From Planctomycetota bacterium (GTDB lineage Bacteria; Planctomycetota; UBA1135; UBA2386): DNA of 64,000 nt. Below, in pieces: positions 53,201-62,150 of this stretch. A program made the translations under genes and the position numbers. The stretch is taken from NCBI GenBank assembly GCA_016713175.1, contig JADJPQ010000011.1:1-64000 (forward strand). Reading direction: 5' to 3'. The notes under the pieces were generated by a model, which was not told the DNA's origin, made no database searches, and saw only the letters and a program-made list of their open reading frames with translations. How positions within the stretch are numbered: the stretch's first letter is position 1; each line of letters opens with the position of its first letter.

Positions 53201-54241
53201 GCCGACAAGGTCACGACGCCGGTGCTGATCCTGCACAACGATCAGGATGGTGCGGTGCCGTGGACCAACGGCATCGAGTACTTCACCGCGCTGCGGCGGC
53301 TGGGACGCGAGGCCTATCTGTTCAACTACAACGGCGAGGGCCATGGCCTCGGCAAGCGACAGAACCAGAAGGACTGGGCGCGGCGGATGGCCGAGTACTT
53401 CGCGCACCATCTGAAGGGCGAACCGGCGCCGGTGTGGATGCGGGAAGGCGTGCCGTACGAACAGCGCGATCGCGAGAAGTTGCCGTTCGCGAACAGCTAC
53501 GTCGAGGCCTACGTCAAGAAGGCCGAAGCGAGGCCGGCCGAGGCGGTGACCAGGCCGGAGATGGGCAAGCCGGCGGCAGCGGCGGCGCCAGCGCCGGCTG
53601 GCATCGCGCCAGGCAACCAGGATGTCGGTCAGGATCCGGCGCCAAAGCCGGCGATCAAGCCCGACAGCAAGCCGGGCGCGGCCAAGCCGGCCGAAGCGGC
53701 GCCCGCACCAAAAGCGGCGGCGGAAACGGTGGATCCGAAGGCCAAGAAGCCCGAGACTGCAGGGAAGCCCAAGGAGGGCGAACGCCCGATGCTGCAACCT
53801 GGACAGGATGCTCCCGATTTCGCGATCGCCGACGAGACCGGCAAGGTGCACAAGCTCGCCGACTACCGCGGCAAGTCCGTGGTGATCTGGTTCTACCCCA
53901 AGGCTGACACGCCGGGCTGAACGGCGCAGGGATGTGGATTCCGTGATCGAATCCAGCAGTTCGACAGCAAGAACGCGGTGGTGCTCGGCGCGTCGTTCGA
54001 CAGCAAGGAAGCCAACGGCAAGTTCCGGGCGAAGTACGAGTTCCCGTTCCCGCTGCTGTGCGACACCGAGCAGAAGCTGGCCAAGGCGTATGGCGCCGAG
54101 CAGGCCGACAAGCCGTACCCGGCGCGCGCGGCGGTGGTGATCGGGCCCGACGGCAAGGTCGTCAAGTGGTGGGGCAAGGTTGACGCCAAGACGTTCCCCG
54201 AGACGGTGCTGGCCGAACTGCCGGCCGGCAAGAAGGGCTGA
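50279..54241 (+). CDS. S9 prolyl-oligopeptidase-family peptidase fused to Sec-peroxiredoxin
   Basis: 1320 residues when TGA 53918-53920 is read as Sec (residue 1214). ATG 50279 follows CAGGAG; signal peptide SLLAAAALAVVTALLPAQ. Residues 35-760 form the propeller, with two Ala/Pro/Glu/Gly-rich inserts (about 110-185 and 220-315). The hydrolase domain has GHSWGGYQ (Ser 901), DQDGAVPW (Asp 990) and GEGHG (His 1022). After a Pro/Ala/Lys linker (1090-1165), residues 1170-1320 are a PrxQ/BCP-type peroxiredoxin: DAPDFAIADETGKVHKLADY, FYPKADTPG-U-TAQGCGFRD. U replaces the peroxidatic Cys, and the resolving Cys is five residues on. An internal ATG at 53789 could also give free Prx. The frame after the TGA runs intact to 54241. 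Secreted peptidase and peroxide reductase on one chain is, to my knowledge, unusual. Confidence 0.88.
53936..53954 (+). promoter_or_regulatory. bSECIS-like hairpin of the S9-peroxiredoxin gene
   Basis: GGATTC (53936-53941) pairs perfectly with GAATCC (53949-53954) around the loop CGTGATC. GTG is at +23 to +25 from TGA 53918-53920. The element lies in codons for peroxiredoxin residues after the Sec. Confidence 0.75.
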
Positions 54242-54256
54242 AGCGCCGCCGGTGGC

Positions 54257-55003
54257 ATGATCTCCGCGATGCGGCAGGTCGCCACCAAGGTCGTCGTCAC
54301 CTGCGAGCACGCCAGTTTCCGCGTGCCGCGCGAACTGGACCGGCTTGGCCTTCCGGCGGCAGTGCTGCGCTCGCATCGCGGCTGGGACCCAGGAGCGCTG
54401 CCGGTTGCGCGCGCCGTCGCGGCGGCGTTCTCGGCGCCGTTGTTCGCGGGTGAGTGGTCGCGACTGCTCGTCGATCTCAACCGCAGCGCCGATCAGCCGG
54501 CGGTGATCGTGCCCACGATCGATGGCCGGCCAGTGCCTGGCAATGCGTTGACGGCGACCGAGCGACGAGAGCGCTTGGATCGCTACTGGGCGCCCTGGCG
54601 CGCGCAGGTGGAACAGGGGTTCGCGACGGCGAAGCGGCGGCGGCAACCGGTGTTGCACCTGTCGATCCACTCGTTCGTCGAACGGCTGCACGGCGTCGAG
54701 CGGACCAACGATGTCGGGTTGCTGTACGACCATCGCCGGCCACGGGAACGGGCGCTGGCGCGCGCGCTGCGCGACCTGCTGCGTGGTCGCGGGTGCGCCG
54801 TGCGCTGCAACTTCCCATACTACGGGCACACCGATGGCCACACGTCATGGTGGCGCCGGCGATTGTCGGACCAGCGTTACCTCGGGATCGAGATCGAACT
54901 GAACCAGCGCACCGTGCGTACGGCGCGAAAGCGTCGCGAACTGCAGACCGTGCTGATCGATGCCCTGGAGCTGCTCATCGCCGGCGACCCGTTCGCGCGC
55001 TAG
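54257..55003 (+). CDS. N-formylglutamate amidohydrolase-like protein
   Basis: 248 aa from ATG 54257; ATG 54269 is an alternative start. The fold signature is visible: VVVTCEHASFRVP, SHRGWDPGAL, SRLLVDLNRSADQP, LHLSIHSFVERLHG, NFPYYGHTDGHT, and YLGIEIELNQR. The His and Glu residues in CEHAS and IEIELNQR fit the zinc site. Family members cleave N-formylglutamate (histidine degradation) or act on related amides. No hut genes are nearby, so the substrate is open. No signal peptide: cytoplasmic. Confidence 0.88.
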   Translation: MISAMRQVATKVVVTCEHASFRVPRELDRLGLPAAVLRSHRGWDPGALPVARAVAAAFSAPLFAGEWSRLLVDLNRSADQPAVIVPTIDGRPVPGNALTATERRERLDRYWAPWRAQVEQGFATAKRRRQPVLHLSIHSFVERLHGVERTNDVGLLYDHRRPRERALARALRDLLRGRGCAVRCNFPYYGHTDGHTSWWRRRLSDQRYLGIEIELNQRTVRTARKRRELQTVLIDALELLIAGDPFAR

Positions 55004-55051
55004 CCTTGCGCGCGTTGCCGGAGCCACCTGGCTCGGCCGCGAGACAACTTC

Positions 55052-56719
55052 GTGAACGGAACTCCGGCTGTGCGTGCGTGGTGGGTCGTGCTTGGACTGG
55101 CGATCGGATGGTCGTGCTGGCAGGCGGTGACGCGGGCCTGGGTCTGCGACGACGCCTTCATTTCGTTCCGCTATGCGCAGAACCTGGTCCTGGGGCATGG
55201 ACTGGTGTTCAACGCCGAGGAACGCGTCGAGGGGTTCACCAACTTCTCGTGGACGATGCTGTGTGCGGCAGCGATCCGCATCGGTCTTGATCCGATCGCG
55301 TTCGCGCGCCACGCCGGCGTCCTCTGCCACGGCTTGGCAATCGTCGCCACCGCGTGGGCTGGCCGGCGCTTGTTGCCGGGCGACCGCGGCCTGCTGCCGC
55401 TCGCGGCGCTCGGCGTGGCGTTGCACTGGCACCTGCAGGACTTCGCGACCTGCGGGCTCGAGACCGCGTTGTTCGTGCTGCTGGTGGTGACGCTGGTCGG
55501 AACGGTGGCCGGCGCCGCCTCGACCTGCGCGTGGGTGATGGCCGGCGTGCTTGCCGGTCTGGCTTCGTTGACGCGGCCCGATGGGGCGGTGTTCGGCTTC
55601 CTCGCGGGTTGCGCGGCATTGCGGGCCGGTCTGGTCGCGCGCACGGCCCGGCCGCTGCTCGGCTACGGCATCCCGGCACTGGCGCTGCTGCTGCCGTTCC
55701 TGGCCTGGCGCTGCCACTACTACGGCGAACTGCTGCCGAACACCTTCTGGGCCAAATCCGCCTACGACACCTGGGCGGCGCAGGGCTGGTTCTATTGCTG
55801 GTTGTTCCTGACCGGCTACTGGATCCTGCTGCCGGCCGCGGCGTTGCTGCCGGCCGCGGCGTTGGCGTGGCGGCGCGGTGGCGCGGCGCCGTGGCTGGCC
55901 GGCGCGATCCTCGGTTACGGCGCGTTCGTCGTGCAGGTCGGCGGCGACTTCATGTTCGCGCGCTTCCTGCTGCCGGTGACGCCGCTGCTGTACCTGCTGC
56001 TCGAGTGGATCACCCGCCGCCATCTGCACGGCCGCCAGCGGCTGCTGGCGCTGACCGTGGTCGCGATCGGCACGCTTTGCTGGCATCGCCGCCCCGAACT
56101 CGAAGTCGTCGGTCAGAACGTCCGCGGCATCGCCGACGAGCGTGCGCAGTATCCGGCCGAACGGGTGGCGGCGATCCGCTCGGTCGGTATCCGGCTGCGC
56201 GAACTGCTCGGCGACACGCCGCTGCGGGTCGCGTTCTCGGGCACGCAGGCGATGCTGGTCTACGAAGCGCGCGTGCCGTACGCGCTCGAGGCGATGACCG
56301 GACTGACCGACAAGTTCCTGGCGCGGCGCGAAGTGCAGGAACGCGGCATCCCGGGCCACGAGAAGAGCCTGTACGGCAGCATGGCGACGCTGCTGTACGC
56401 GATCGACGAACGGCAGGTTCACGTGTTGCTCGAGGACTTCAGGACCCTGACCGACGTGCAACCGTGGCGACGGCTGGTCGTCGCCGGGCAGCCGATGACG
56501 CTGGTGCGCTGGGACCCGGCGGTGATGGCGCGGCTGCGCGGCGCCGAGGGGGTCACGTTCACCGAGTTCCCGGCGTGGCTCGATCAGTTCCTGGCGACGG
56601 CGAAGGCACTGCCGCCGGAGGCCCTGCAGGTGGCGATCCCGTCGATCGAGCAGTTCTACTGCCGTTGGAATGACGACCCGGCGCGCACGACAGCGCTGCG
56701 GGCACTGCTCGCCCGCTGA
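55052..56719 (+). CDS. Multi-pass GT-C-type glycosyltransferase (predicted)
   Basis: 555 aa from GTG 55052. About ten TM helices. The first extracytoplasmic loop carries VCDDAFISFRYAQNLVLGHG and VEGFTNFSWT. This D-D motif and the following block are typical of a bacterial GT-C family that uses polyprenyl-phosphate sugars on the outer face of the membrane. A soluble C-terminal domain follows from about residue 330. Acceptor and sugar are unknown. No polysaccharide cluster surrounds it. Confidence 0.8.
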   Translation: MNGTPAVRAWWVVLGLAIGWSCWQAVTRAWVCDDAFISFRYAQNLVLGHGLVFNAEERVEGFTNFSWTMLCAAAIRIGLDPIAFARHAGVLCHGLAIVATAWAGRRLLPGDRGLLPLAALGVALHWHLQDFATCGLETALFVLLVVTLVGTVAGAASTCAWVMAGVLAGLASLTRPDGAVFGFLAGCAALRAGLVARTARPLLGYGIPALALLLPFLAWRCHYYGELLPNTFWAKSAYDTWAAQGWFYCWLFLTGYWILLPAAALLPAAALAWRRGGAAPWLAGAILGYGAFVVQVGGDFMFARFLLPVTPLLYLLLEWITRRHLHGRQRLLALTVVAIGTLCWHRRPELEVVGQNVRGIADERAQYPAERVAAIRSVGIRLRELLGDTPLRVAFSGTQAMLVYEARVPYALEAMTGLTDKFLARREVQERGIPGHEKSLYGSMATLLYAIDERQVHVLLEDFRTLTDVQPWRRLVVAGQPMTLVRWDPAVMARLRGAEGVTFTEFPAWLDQFLATAKALPPEALQVAIPSIEQFYCRWNDDPARTTALRALLAR

Positions 56720-56735
56720 ACGGCCCGCTCGACGC

Positions 56736-58640
56736 TCAGCCCTTCCTCATCGCCAGCACGGCGGCCAGCAGCAGCGACGTGATGCCGACGCCGCCGATCA
56801 CCAGTACCGGGTCGAGCCCCCTCTTCTCGGCGGGATCGTCGTCGCCGTGCCCCTGGTGGTCTTCGCCGTGTTCGTCGTGGGTGTCGCCGTGACCAGCGTC
56901 GTGGCCTTGCTTGCCGTGACTGCCGTGGTCGGCGGGACTAGCGTGTGAACTGTCGTCGCCGTGGGCCTCGGCGCCGGACGTGGCGTGCGGGTCCCGGCCG
57001 GCCGTCGGCTTCTTGTGGCTGGCGGGGGGCCTGGCCGGTGCTTGCTCGAGCCACGGCATGTCGTCGTCGTCGGCGCCGTGCGGGGCCGTGCGGTGGTCGT
57101 CGTGCGCTGCCCCGTGCGCGTCACCGTGGTCGGTATCGTGAGCGTCATCGTGGCCCTCGTGGGGCATGGCGGCGTGGTCGTTGCCGCCGTGGCCAGCCTT
57201 GGCGTGGCCATGCCCATCGTCAGGACTGCCGTGGCCAGCCGCGCGCGGCGCAATCTCGCCGCCTGGCGCCGCCGGTGGCTCCGCCACGTCGGCCGACGCT
57301 TCGCCATCCTTCAACCACTCGACATCCCCGGAGGCGAGGTCGTAGACCGCCGCCAGCATCGCGAACTTGCCATCGCGCTCGAGCTGCCGCAGCAGCGCGC
57401 TGCGCGACCGCGCCTCGACCAGTGCCCGCATCGCATTGCCGCGAACGGCGAGTTCGACGAGATCGCGGCCCGTCTTGCCGCTCGCGCGCGCGCGTTCGAC
57501 CGCCGGTTCGAGCCGTTGCAACAGTGCCCGCAAGTTGGTCGTGTGGTGCGGATCGTGCGGCGCGTCGGCGGCGGCGGTGATGGCACCGCAGGCGCTGTGG
57601 CCGAGCACGACCAGCAGCGAGGCGCCGGTGTGTGCCGCGGCGTATTCGATCGACGCGAGACCATCATCGTCGATCGCGTTGCCGGCGACCCGGACGACGA
57701 ACAGCTCCCCGAGTCCGGCATCGAACAGGTGTTCGGGCGCCACGCGCGAATCGGCGCAGGTGACGACGATCGCCAGCGGCTGCTGACCCTGCGTCAGGTT
57801 CTCGCGGCGCTTCTGGCTCAGATCGGCGGTCGGCCGGCCATCGGACAGGAATCGCCGGTGCCCGGCCTGCAACAGCCGCAACGCCACGTGCGGCGGCATC
57901 GTCGACGCGGTCACGTGCGCCGGCGCGGCGTCGTGGCCGGCCGGTGCCGGCAGCGGTCGCGGCGGCAGCCACTCGACCTGACCGGAGGCCAGGTGGTAGC
58001 GCGCCGGCAGCACCTGGAAGCGCTGCGCCTGCTGCAGTCGCCGCAGCAGCGGACTGCGGCGCAGGCAGTCCTGCGCGGTGCCCTGCGCGTTCTCCTCTTC
58101 GGCGCGGGCCAGCAGTTCGTCACCGCCGAGATCGTGCGCGTGCGCCTTGCGAACCGCCGGTTCGAGTTGTTCGAGCAGTTGCTGGATCGCGGGACTCTCG
58201 GCGGCGACCGGCTTGCCGTCGTTGGCGGCCTGCACCTGATGCACGCAGGCAGCGATCGCGCCGCAGCGTTCGTGCCCGAGCACCACGCACAGCGTCGCGC
58301 CGAGGTGTTCGGCGGCGTACTCGATCGACGCCAGCGTCTCCTGGTCGACGGTGTTGCCGGCCACGCGGACGACGAACAGTTCGCCGAGACCGGCGTTGAA
58401 CAGGTGTTCGGGCGGCACTCGGCTGTCCGAGCAGGTCAGCACGATCGCGAACGGATTCTGGCCGCGCGCCAGCGTCCGACGCACGCCCTCGCCGAGCGGT
58501 TGCGGCACCGAACGTTCCTCGACGAAGCGCTGGTTGCCGGCCTTCAGCGCGGCCAGCGCCTCATCCGGGGTCTTCTGGGCCAGGGCCATGGGCGCCAGCA
58601 GCAGCAGCAGGGCTCTCGGCAGCAGTGTCGTCGCGTGCAT
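56736..58640 (-). CDS. Exported tandem beta-carbonic anhydrase with His-rich tail and TM anchor
   Basis: 634 aa from ATG 58640; signal peptide LLLLLAPMALAQ. Two full beta-carbonic anhydrase domains are present. Domain 1 (about 27-200) has LTCSDSRVPPEHLF and LGHERCGAI; domain 2 (about 248-425) has VTCADSRVAPEHLF and LGHSACGAI. Both keep the Cys-x-Asp-x-Arg and His-x-x-Cys zinc ligands. Residues 440-605 are extremely His/Asp/Gly-rich (dozens of His), and a TM helix (VLVIGGVGITSLLLAAVLAM) closes the protein. It hydrates CO2 outside the cytoplasm, tethered to the membrane. The His-rich segment may store zinc or buffer protons; inference. Confidence 0.93.
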   Translation of the reverse strand: MHATTLLPRALLLLLAPMALAQKTPDEALAALKAGNQRFVEERSVPQPLGEGVRRTLARGQNPFAIVLTCSDSRVPPEHLFNAGLGELFVVRVAGNTVDQETLASIEYAAEHLGATLCVVLGHERCGAIAACVHQVQAANDGKPVAAESPAIQQLLEQLEPAVRKAHAHDLGGDELLARAEEENAQGTAQDCLRRSPLLRRLQQAQRFQVLPARYHLASGQVEWLPPRPLPAPAGHDAAPAHVTASTMPPHVALRLLQAGHRRFLSDGRPTADLSQKRRENLTQGQQPLAIVVTCADSRVAPEHLFDAGLGELFVVRVAGNAIDDDGLASIEYAAAHTGASLLVVLGHSACGAITAAADAPHDPHHTTNLRALLQRLEPAVERARASGKTGRDLVELAVRGNAMRALVEARSRSALLRQLERDGKFAMLAAVYDLASGDVEWLKDGEASADVAEPPAAPGGEIAPRAAGHGSPDDGHGHAKAGHGGNDHAAMPHEGHDDAHDTDHGDAHGAAHDDHRTAPHGADDDDMPWLEQAPARPPASHKKPTAGRDPHATSGAEAHGDDSSHASPADHGSHGKQGHDAGHGDTHDEHGEDHQGHGDDDPAEKRGLDPVLVIGGVGITSLLLAAVLAMRKG

Positions 58641-58854
58641 CAGTCGCTCTCCGGTTGTCGTCGAATGCGGCGCTGATCGGCACCGACCGTTGGAGAACTC
58701 CACGTCGTTGGCGAACGGGCCATGCGACGGTGGTCACGGCGTCGTCAGTCCTGCGTGCGCGCGCTGTCGTCGGCCACCACATCGCGCGCGTCGCACCGCC
58801 TGGCGTCGTGCGTTCCCCAGGTCACCTCCGCAATACCTGAAGGAAACTGACGCA

Positions 58855-59853
58855 ATGCAACGCAATCTGATCGTGCAGGCCGCCGTGATCGGCCTGTTCG
58901 CCTGCCTGGCCCACGGCCAGGATCGCAAGCAAGTGGACACCGGCACGGTGTCGTTCGATGCCCAGAAGGGCGCTTTGTCGGTCAAGGTCGATGGCCTGAC
59001 CGTCAGCGACGTGCTCGCACGGCTGCAGACGCAGCACGGCATCCGGGTCACCGTCGTCGATCTGCAGGACCGCAAGGTCAGCCTCGACATCCAGGACAAG
59101 CCCCTGGCCGACGCGCTGACGGCACTGCTCGGCAAGGACGTGCGCTACCAGCTCGACTTCGCCAAGGATGTCGAACTGCCGGCGCCGGCCGGTGGCGTAC
59201 AGCAGCCGAAGCCGGGAGTCGTGCCGGCCAGCACGCTGCCGGAGATGCCCGCGCGCGCCACGCCACGGCCGGGCATGCCGCAGATGGGTGAAGTCGCCCC
59301 GGTCGCTGGCGCGACGATGCGGCCCGCGGCGCAGATCCAGGGCGAGGTGATCGAGGGCGAACTGCCCGAGGCCGGCAATCAGGGCGAAGTCGCCGACGCC
59401 GGCACGCACGCCGTGCTGCTGCTGCGGCTGCAGAAGGGCCAGGCGCCGGTGGTCCTGCGCGTGATCGAACAGCAGGGCACGCTGGTCGTGCCGACGAAGC
59501 TGCAGGGCGACTGGCTGTGGGATCTGACGGTGGGCGGCCGCGCCGTCGCGGTCGGTTCGCTGCAGGATCCGCACGCCGCGTTCCCGATCTGCGAAGAACG
59601 GCCGCGCGACCCGCGGTTGAAGACGACGCGCAAGGAAGAGGCCGAGGTGATCGTGTCGATCGCGGTCGGCAAGGAACTGCTCGACCCGGCCGTGCGCGGC
59701 CAGGCCGTGCTGCGGATGTCGAAGCTGACCGACGCCGCCGGGCTGCCGGCCGAGTTCGGGCTCGACACGTTCGCCGCGTTCGCCGGCAAGTCCAAGGAAG
59801 TGGCCACCGTCGGCGCCGAGGCGCTGCTGCAGGCCCGCACCGATCGCAAGTGA
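58855..59853 (+). CDS. Secreted protein with secretin/TonB-N-like domain, unknown function
   Basis: 332 aa from ATG 58855, with AAGGAA about 13 nt upstream. Signal peptide NLIVQAAVIGLFACLAHGQ. Residues 30-100 (ALSVKVDGLTVSDVLARLQT, KVSLDIQDKPLADALTALLG) look like the short beta-alpha-beta module (STN-like) found in secretins and TonB receptors. A Pro-rich stretch (110-145) leads to an Ala/Leu-rich C-terminal domain with a single Cys (FPICEERP). The exact role is unknown. It precedes the M64-like peptidase by 26 nt and may share its mRNA. Confidence 0.65.
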   Translation: MQRNLIVQAAVIGLFACLAHGQDRKQVDTGTVSFDAQKGALSVKVDGLTVSDVLARLQTQHGIRVTVVDLQDRKVSLDIQDKPLADALTALLGKDVRYQLDFAKDVELPAPAGGVQQPKPGVVPASTLPEMPARATPRPGMPQMGEVAPVAGATMRPAAQIQGEVIEGELPEAGNQGEVADAGTHAVLLLRLQKGQAPVVLRVIEQQGTLVVPTKLQGDWLWDLTVGGRAVAVGSLQDPHAAFPICEERPRDPRLKTTRKEEAEVIVSIAVGKELLDPAVRGQAVLRMSKLTDAAGLPAEFGLDTFAAFAGKSKEVATVGAEALLQARTDRK

Positions 59854-59879
59854 CCACCGAGAATCAGGAGACCACTGTC

Positions 59880-61919
59880 ATGAACTTCACCCTACGCTAT
59901 TCCCTCGCTGCCGCCCTGCTCGCGGCGGCCGTCACCGCCCAGACCACCACGGCGCTGCTGCAGAGCGGCACCACGGCGGCGAAGAAGGACATCGTCATCG
60001 TCGGTGACGGCTTCACCGCCGCCGACCAGGCGACCTTCAACACCTACGTCACCAACACGGTGATGAACCAGCTGTTCAACATGGACGTGTACCGCGACGC
60101 CGCGAACGCGTTCAACATCTGGCGGGTCAACGTCAATTCGGTCAACTCCGGTGTCACCCAGGTCAACTCGTCCGGGACGGTCACCGTGGCTCGCAACACC
60201 GCGCTCGACTACCGTTACAGCGGTGTCTGGTCGCGCTGCTGGATGGAGCCCGGCCCGAACACCTCGACCCGGCTGGCCAACCTCCTGGCGACGACGGTAC
60301 CTGGCGCCGAATACGTGTTCATCGTGCTGAACGAGAGCGGCTTCGGCGGCTGCCGGCGTGGCAACACGCTGTCGGTCACGCTGTCGTCGAACGCCAACGT
60401 GTGCGCCCACGAGATGGGGCACATGGTCGGCAACCTCGGTGACGAGTACACCGGCGGCAGCGCCACCTACACCGGCGGCGAGCCGTCGGCGGCCAACCTG
60501 ACGCGGCAGACCAACCGGGCGCTGATCAAGTGGCGGAACTACATCCCGTCGACGCGGCCGATCCCGACCGTGCAGGCGAACGTCACCGACTTCGACAGCG
60601 ATGTCGGCCTGTTCGAGGGCGCGACGCTGGGCACCAGCAACTGGCGCTTCGGGCTCTATCGCCCGACGTTCAACAGCCGGATGAACAGCAACTCGCCCGA
60701 GTTCTGCCCGGTCGGCTACGAAGCGTTCCGCGACTCGCTGAACGGTTTCGAGGTCAAGTCGTTCTATCGCTCGCACTTCGGCGACTTCAACGGCGACAGC
60801 CGCGACGACTGCGTGATCCACAACGCCAACAGCTTCCAGCTGTTCTTGTCGGACGGCAGCCGCATGGTGCCGACCTGGGGCAACACCGGCTCGGCCAACA
60901 ACAGCAGCTGCGTGTTCCATGTCGGCGACTTCAATGCCGACGGCCGCGATGACCTGTTCCGCGTGCTGCCGGGCAACCGGATCAGCCTGATCCGCAGCAA
61001 CGGCACGAGCTTCACCACCGTCGCGACCTACGCCGGTTCGCTGCCGGGCTGGTCGTTCTCGACCGGTGACCGTTTCCTGCCGACCGACTTCGACGGCGAC
61101 GGCCGCACCGACATCATCATCCACAACACGACCTCCTGGTCGATTCCGTACGTCGGCCTGTTCCGCTCGACGGGCACCGGCCTCGCCTACGTCAACCGCT
61201 ACGACGGCTCGCTGCCGGGCTGGACGATGAGCACCGGCGACCGCGCGCAGATCGGCGATTTCGACGGCGACAATCGCGACGACCTGATGGTGTTCAACGG
61301 CAGCAACTGGTCGATCCCGTACCTGGCGGTGTGGCGCTCGACTGGCGGAGCGCTGTCGATGTATTCGTACCACGCCGGCTCACTGCCGGGCTGGACGATG
61401 GCCGCCAGCGACCAGCAGTTCGTCGGTGACTTCAACGCCGATGGCCGCGACGACTTCTACGTCCGCAACGGCGTCAACTGGGCCAGCACCTGGCTTGGCA
61501 TGATGCGCTCGACGGGCGCCGGCTTCGCGGTGCAGGCGACCTATGGCGGCAGCGTGCCAGGGTGGTCGATGACGCCCGGCGACCGTTGCTTCGTCGCCGA
61601 TCCGAATGGTGACGGCAGGAAGGACCTGGTCGTGTTCAACACGGCCAACTGGGCGACCGAGTATCTCGGCATCTTCCGCAGCTCCGGCGTCGCGCTGTCG
61701 GCGACCTGGCAGGCCGACTGGATCGGGTCGTGGAACCTCGGCGCGGTCGACAACATCGGCATCGCCAACTTCACCGGTGGGCTGCCGGCCGACGACGTCT
61801 GCATCTTCAACAGCGGCTGGTTCGGCCTGCTGCGCAGCAACTCGACGTCGTTCTCGCAGGTCCGGATCTACCCCAAGTACATCCGCAACATCCCCTTCCA
61901 CAGCCTGGCCTGGTGGTAG
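59880..61919 (+). CDS. Secreted M64-type metallopeptidase with FG-GAP repeats
   Basis: 679 aa from ATG 59880; signal peptide SLAAALLAAAVTAQ. The N-terminal domain (DIVIVGDGFTAADQATFNTY, YVFIVLNESGFGG, then CAHEMGHMVGNLGDEYTGG) matches peptidase family M64: HExxH followed by GxxDEY supplies the zinc ligands. From residue 300, VCBS/FG-GAP blades repeat (HFGDFNGDSRDDCVI, HVGDFNADGRDDLFR, PTDFDGDGRTDIII, QIGDFDGDNRDDLMV, FVGDFNADGRDDFYV), with D-x-D-x-R-D calcium loops. It ends FHSLAWW without the shared C-terminal domain. Likely an extracellular protease on a propeller scaffold. Confidence 0.88.
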   Translation: MNFTLRYSLAAALLAAAVTAQTTTALLQSGTTAAKKDIVIVGDGFTAADQATFNTYVTNTVMNQLFNMDVYRDAANAFNIWRVNVNSVNSGVTQVNSSGTVTVARNTALDYRYSGVWSRCWMEPGPNTSTRLANLLATTVPGAEYVFIVLNESGFGGCRRGNTLSVTLSSNANVCAHEMGHMVGNLGDEYTGGSATYTGGEPSAANLTRQTNRALIKWRNYIPSTRPIPTVQANVTDFDSDVGLFEGATLGTSNWRFGLYRPTFNSRMNSNSPEFCPVGYEAFRDSLNGFEVKSFYRSHFGDFNGDSRDDCVIHNANSFQLFLSDGSRMVPTWGNTGSANNSSCVFHVGDFNADGRDDLFRVLPGNRISLIRSNGTSFTTVATYAGSLPGWSFSTGDRFLPTDFDGDGRTDIIIHNTTSWSIPYVGLFRSTGTGLAYVNRYDGSLPGWTMSTGDRAQIGDFDGDNRDDLMVFNGSNWSIPYLAVWRSTGGALSMYSYHAGSLPGWTMAASDQQFVGDFNADGRDDFYVRNGVNWASTWLGMMRSTGAGFAVQATYGGSVPGWSMTPGDRCFVADPNGDGRKDLVVFNTANWATEYLGIFRSSGVALSATWQADWIGSWNLGAVDNIGIANFTGGLPADDVCIFNSGWFGLLRSNSTSFSQVRIYPKYIRNIPFHSLAWW

Positions 61920-61958
61920 TGCGGCGGGGCGCAAACGAGCCCGATCCTGCGGCGCCGT

Positions 61959-61974
61959 CCGGGGTTGACCCCGG
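61959..61974 (+). terminator. Hairpin after the M64 peptidase gene
   Basis: CCGGGGTTGACCCCGG forms a 6-bp stem with a TTGA loop 40 nt after the stop. No T-run follows, so it may only stabilise the 3' end. Confidence 0.3.
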
Positions 61975-62059
61975 TTGGCGCCGCGGCGTTTATTCCCGGA
62001 TTGGGCGAAGATCCTCGGGGAGTTTTGGCCGGAACGTCAGGCCTGCCGCCAGGGTCTGC

Positions 62060-62065
62060 TAGACT
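62060..62065 (+). promoter_or_regulatory. Possible -10 box TAGACT
   Basis: TAGACT lies about 85 nt before ATG 62151 in the 231-nt gap 61920-62150. No good -35 is seen. The gap contains nothing else that I can support. Confidence 0.25.
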
Positions 62066-62150
62066 GCCTCGCGCCCGTTCCCGAGCCCGAGGTGGTGTTC
62101 GGGACATGTCCCGTTCCTGTGCCAGCTCGTGCTGGCAACCCAATCAAACC

